This document shows positions 5,641 through 7,898 of a stretch of DNA of 7,898 nt, piece after piece; position 1 is the stretch's first letter; each line of letters starts with the position of its first letter. Origin of the DNA: Oscillospiraceae bacterium (GTDB lineage Bacteria > Bacillota > Clostridia > Oscillospirales > Acutalibacteraceae). The translations under genes and the position numbers were made by a program. The DNA lies in the NCBI GenBank assembly GCA_902766855.1, contig CACXFE010000112.1, forward strand, positions 1 through 7,898, given 5' to 3'. Under the pieces are notes generated by a model. That model searched no databases and was not told where the DNA came from. It saw nothing but the letters and a program-made list of their open reading frames with translations.

Positions 5641-6395
5641 TATATACTTTTTATTACAGTACGAGCATTAAAAATCCCGATTTTTTTTGCACCGTTTTCA
5701 TTTGGATGAAGACCATCAATTAAGTCTCGCCCGTTTTCCCCTTCTTTTTCATAAATGCCACATATACCACAACGGAATGTGTCGATAAAGATCACATCGG
5801 AAATTCTATCACAAACAGCGGACATCAAATTGCGTTTGTATAGGATTGAATGATATGAGCGAACTGTTTCTACTGCTTGAATGGGAGAACAGAAGCAAAT
5901 CTTTGCTTCTGGGTAAAAGTTGCGAAGTTTTTCATATATATATCGCATAGCACCTGACCATGTAAAACAATCAACATCTCGTATTTCGACCTTAAGATTA
6001 TCCCTGATAAATTGATCACCTACAGCATCAATATTGCATTTTTCTTTGACAAAGTCATCGTTTGTTCCGGCTGCGATAATGATTAAATCAAAACTATCAT
6101 ATTCTTTACACCGAGAATAATGTTTGTTTTTAGGGTCCTTACCTCTTGCAAGTTTTTCAATTTGATTAGCGACAACATTTTGTTTGTAATTTGTATTATC
6201 GCCTAAAAATTCAGGATTACCGTCAAACTCAACAAAGGTTCTACTATTGGAAAGTCTAGCACCTGATACCGCAAGGTTTACAAAAAATAGCGGTTCTATT
6301 ATTTCATTAAAATACTTAATCCAACCTCTATCACTCACACCAAGTGCAGTAATACTATCACCCAAAAACAATATTTTCTTATTTTTATAGTCCAT
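5640..6395 (-). CDS. SGNH/GDSL-type hydrolase located between GRE and activase
   Basis: This 251-residue protein has the four SGNH hydrolase blocks in order. LFLGDSITALG carries nucleophile Ser14, and NLAVSGARLS carries the oxyanion Gly45. IIIAAGTNDDF carries Gly110 and Asn112, and DGLHPNENGAKKIG carries the Asp227/His230 pair. Family members are esterases, lipases or carbohydrate deacetylases; nothing here identifies the substrate. No signal peptide or membrane segment is visible, so it is probably cytoplasmic. Its codons (AGA, GGT, ATA, TTT, A/T-ending) differ sharply from both neighbours. A sample stretch, 6001-6060, has 21 G/C of 60, against 35 of 60 at 7081-7140 in the GRE gene. It starts 9 nt after the GRE stop with a good AAGGAG site, and its stop overlaps the activase start by 1 nt. 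This looks like a recently acquired gene, or a cassette that kept the operon continuous. Confidence 0.9.
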   Translation of the reverse strand: MDYKNKKILFLGDSITALGVSDRGWIKYFNEIIEPLFFVNLAVSGARLSNSRTFVEFDGNPEFLGDNTNYKQNVVANQIEKLARGKDPKNKHYSRCKEYDSFDLIIIAAGTNDDFVKEKCNIDAVGDQFIRDNLKVEIRDVDCFTWSGAMRYIYEKLRNFYPEAKICFCSPIQAVETVRSYHSILYKRNLMSAVCDRISDVIFIDTFRCGICGIYEKEGENGRDLIDGLHPNENGAKKIGIFNARTVIKSI

Positions 6396-6400
6396 AATTT

Positions 6401-6406
6401 CTCCTT
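6401..6406 (-). promoter_or_regulatory. Shine-Dalgarno of the SGNH hydrolase gene
   Basis: AAGGAG overlaps the last two bases of the GRE stop codon and lies 5 nt before the ATG at 6395. It is the only strong internal ribosome site in the visible GRE operon; the activase further on has none. Confidence 0.8.
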
Positions 6407-7898
6407 ATACTGAGTATATCTGCCGTGCCAACACCTGATCCTGATATTCCTTATCCAGTTCCACGAAATAGGCGCTCCAACCCCAGATACGCACCACCAA
6501 CTGCCGGTGGTTTTCGGGATGGATTTGCGCGTCTTTCAGTTTTTCCACATTCACGGCATTCAGTTGCAACTGGTGGCCGCCCCGGTCAATAAACGCTTTG
6601 ACGATCCTTCCCACCTTTTCTACACTTTCCTCATCGGTGAACAAGGTCTGGTGGAATTCCAGCGTCAAAGGCCCGCCATTGATCGCGCGCTCAAAATGCG
6701 GTTTGGTCATCGAGCCGATCACCGAAATCGGCCCTTTGATCGGTGCAAACAGCGAAACCGAGAAGTTGGTGCCGAGCGGTTCGCCTTTCCTTCTGCCGTC
6801 GGGCGATGCTCCGATTTCATCCGCGTGCCACAGATAATACATGGCACTGCCCGTGCCGGCGCGGAAGTGACCGCCGCGGTCGTTTCTTCTGCCTTCCAGC
6901 GCATCGGCAAAGGTATCCAGCAGCGCCACCACGATTTGGTCTACCCGGTCATCATTATTCCCGACCTTCGGGGTTTCGTAGCGTAATTGATGCAAAAACG
7001 CGGGGGTTTCTTCAAAATTGCCGTCCACAGCCCGCAGGTATTCCTCTTTCGAAATGCTCTTCTCGTCAAAAATATACTTCCTGATCGCATACAGGCTATC
7101 CGCCGCCGTGGCAATGCCCGTTCCGTGAATGCCGTAATTGTTATACTTTCCGCCGGTATAAATATCACAATCCATCAGCACATTCATAAAGGGCGACGGC
7201 ACAAACCAAAGGTTTTCAAGCCCCTGGCAGATCTCCTCACACTGTGCATGAATGCGGCGTTTGGTTGCCTCGAAAAAGTCCTCATATGTTTCGCTTGCCA
7301 TAAGATCCTGATGAAACGCTTCATCCACCGCCTTCGCATAGGAAAGCGCGCCGATATTCGCCACATCCGCTCCCACAAAGGGAATGATAAACTCCCAACA
7401 AGCGGCAACGGTGTAGTTGACGGCGTCGGCAGGGTCATAGCCGAGTTTTTCCAGTGCCGGAATCACCACATCGTCATTCGAATACTGCGGGAAGCCGAGC
7501 CCCGCCTTGGTAAGATGGCTTGCTTTGGTATAAATTTCCTCCGGCGTATCTTTGCAAACGCGCAAATTGATTTTTGGATCGATCAGCAGATTCTCTTCAC
7601 TGGCTTTCAGGCACAATTCCGATAAGAGGTTGAACACCTCATTGCCGTTTTCATCCTTGCCGCCGAGCATCATGCTCTGTCCGTTATCTCCCTGCTGCAC
7701 GCCGACATACAGATCGCTGTCTTTATTAAAAGAAAGGAAGAAATCTTCCAACAGATCAAGAGCGGTTTCTTTGGTCTGCGCCCCGTTATCCAAATCCGCT
7801 TTCAAATAGGGGTACATATATTTGTCGAAGCGACCGACGGTATTGTGATAATTTCCTTCCAGCCACACCCCGAAATGCAGAATGCGGAAAAACTGCAA
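6405..7898 (-). CDS. Glycyl radical enzyme of unknown substrate (pyruvate formate-lyase superfamily), N terminus outside window
   Basis: The C-terminal 497 residues are visible; about 250 are missing, judging by PflB. It belongs to the GRE superfamily: VGRFDKYMYPY near the fragment start, QQGDNGQSMMLGG (68-80), and GTGIATAADSLYAIRKYIF. GNNDDRVD, DGRRKGEPLGTNFS and a C-terminal glycine loop follow. The thiyl site is A-C167-W-E169-F. The C-x-E pattern is that of GRE eliminases and decarboxylases, whereas PflB has Cys-Cys. The radical loop reads VVRIWGWSAYFVEL with Gly473, where the usual signature is R-V-S-G-Y, so both flanking positions carry Trp. The Cys-to-Gly spacing of 306 residues fits the fold, so the enzyme appears intact. 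The downstream activase with ferredoxin-like insert is its probable partner. It is not recognisably PFL, CutC, glycerol dehydratase, HypD or HPA decarboxylase. Microcompartment genes are not visible here. The first residue shown is not a real start. Confidence 0.93.
   Translation of the reverse strand: MQFFRILHFGVWLEGNYHNTVGRFDKYMYPYLKADLDNGAQTKETALDLLEDFFLSFNKDSDLYVGVQQGDNGQSMMLGGKDENGNEVFNLLSELCLKASEENLLIDPKINLRVCKDTPEEIYTKASHLTKAGLGFPQYSNDDVVIPALEKLGYDPADAVNYTVAACWEFIIPFVGADVANIGALSYAKAVDEAFHQDLMASETYEDFFEATKRRIHAQCEEICQGLENLWFVPSPFMNVLMDCDIYTGGKYNNYGIHGTGIATAADSLYAIRKYIFDEKSISKEEYLRAVDGNFEETPAFLHQLRYETPKVGNNDDRVDQIVVALLDTFADALEGRRNDRGGHFRAGTGSAMYYLWHADEIGASPDGRRKGEPLGTNFSVSLFAPIKGPISVIGSMTKPHFERAINGGPLTLEFHQTLFTDEESVEKVGRIVKAFIDRGGHQLQLNAVNVEKLKDAQIHPENHRQLVVRIWGWSAYFVELDKEYQDQVLARQIYSV

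Noticed and set aside
6405..7898. Annotating the GRE as pyruvate formate-lyase
   Set aside because: PFL needs adjacent cysteines at the thiyl site; here the site is Ala-Cys-Trp-Glu, and the partner activase carries a ferredoxin-like insert that PflA lacks.
1..7898. CRISPR arrays, tRNA or rRNA genes, insertion sequences or transposase genes
   Set aside because: No regularly spaced repeats, cloverleaf, rRNA-like sequence or transposase frame could be found by reading either strand.

Overview
The window reads as a moderately GC-rich anaerobic Bacillota genome, most likely a clostridial or gut-type organism. Three things point there: a YerC/TrpR-like regulator ahead of histidine genes, a HisZ-dependent short-form HisG, and an oxygen-sensitive glycyl radical enzyme (GRE) with its radical-SAM activase. 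Taxonomy is inferred from gene content only. Every gene I accept lies on the minus strand, so transcription runs from high to low coordinates.

Region 1 (7898 down to 4885) is a GRE operon: a 5'-truncated GRE subunit, an SGNH/GDSL-type hydrolase, and a GRE-activating enzyme. The GRE has unusual residues at both radical sites: A-C-W-E-F around the thiyl cysteine and R-I-W-G-W around the glycyl radical. The hydrolase is much richer in A+T than both neighbours and sits exactly between the GRE and its activase, which suggests later insertion. The activase has a cysteine-rich ferredoxin-like insert but stops early at its C terminus.

Region 2 (4884 down to 4393) holds no convincing gene. It contains three back-to-back hairpins directly after the activase stop, a pair of mutually exclusive perfect hairpins, another perfect hairpin, an intrinsic terminator, and then a promoter and leader for the next gene.

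Region 3 (4392 to 3517) is a monocistronic DegV-family lipid-binding protein gene, closed by a strong A/T-flanked hairpin terminator.

Region 4 (3415 to the left edge) is a histidine biosynthesis operon. A near-consensus promoter carries a perfect 11-bp palindrome in its 17-nt spacer. It drives a small TrpR-related regulator, a single polypeptide fusing HisZ to HisG, HisD, and the start of HisC. All three junctions are 4-nt ATGA overlaps, which implies translational coupling. The fused protein would catalyse the first step of the pathway, HisD the last two, and HisC the transamination step. The regulator probably acts on its own promoter and so on the whole operon.
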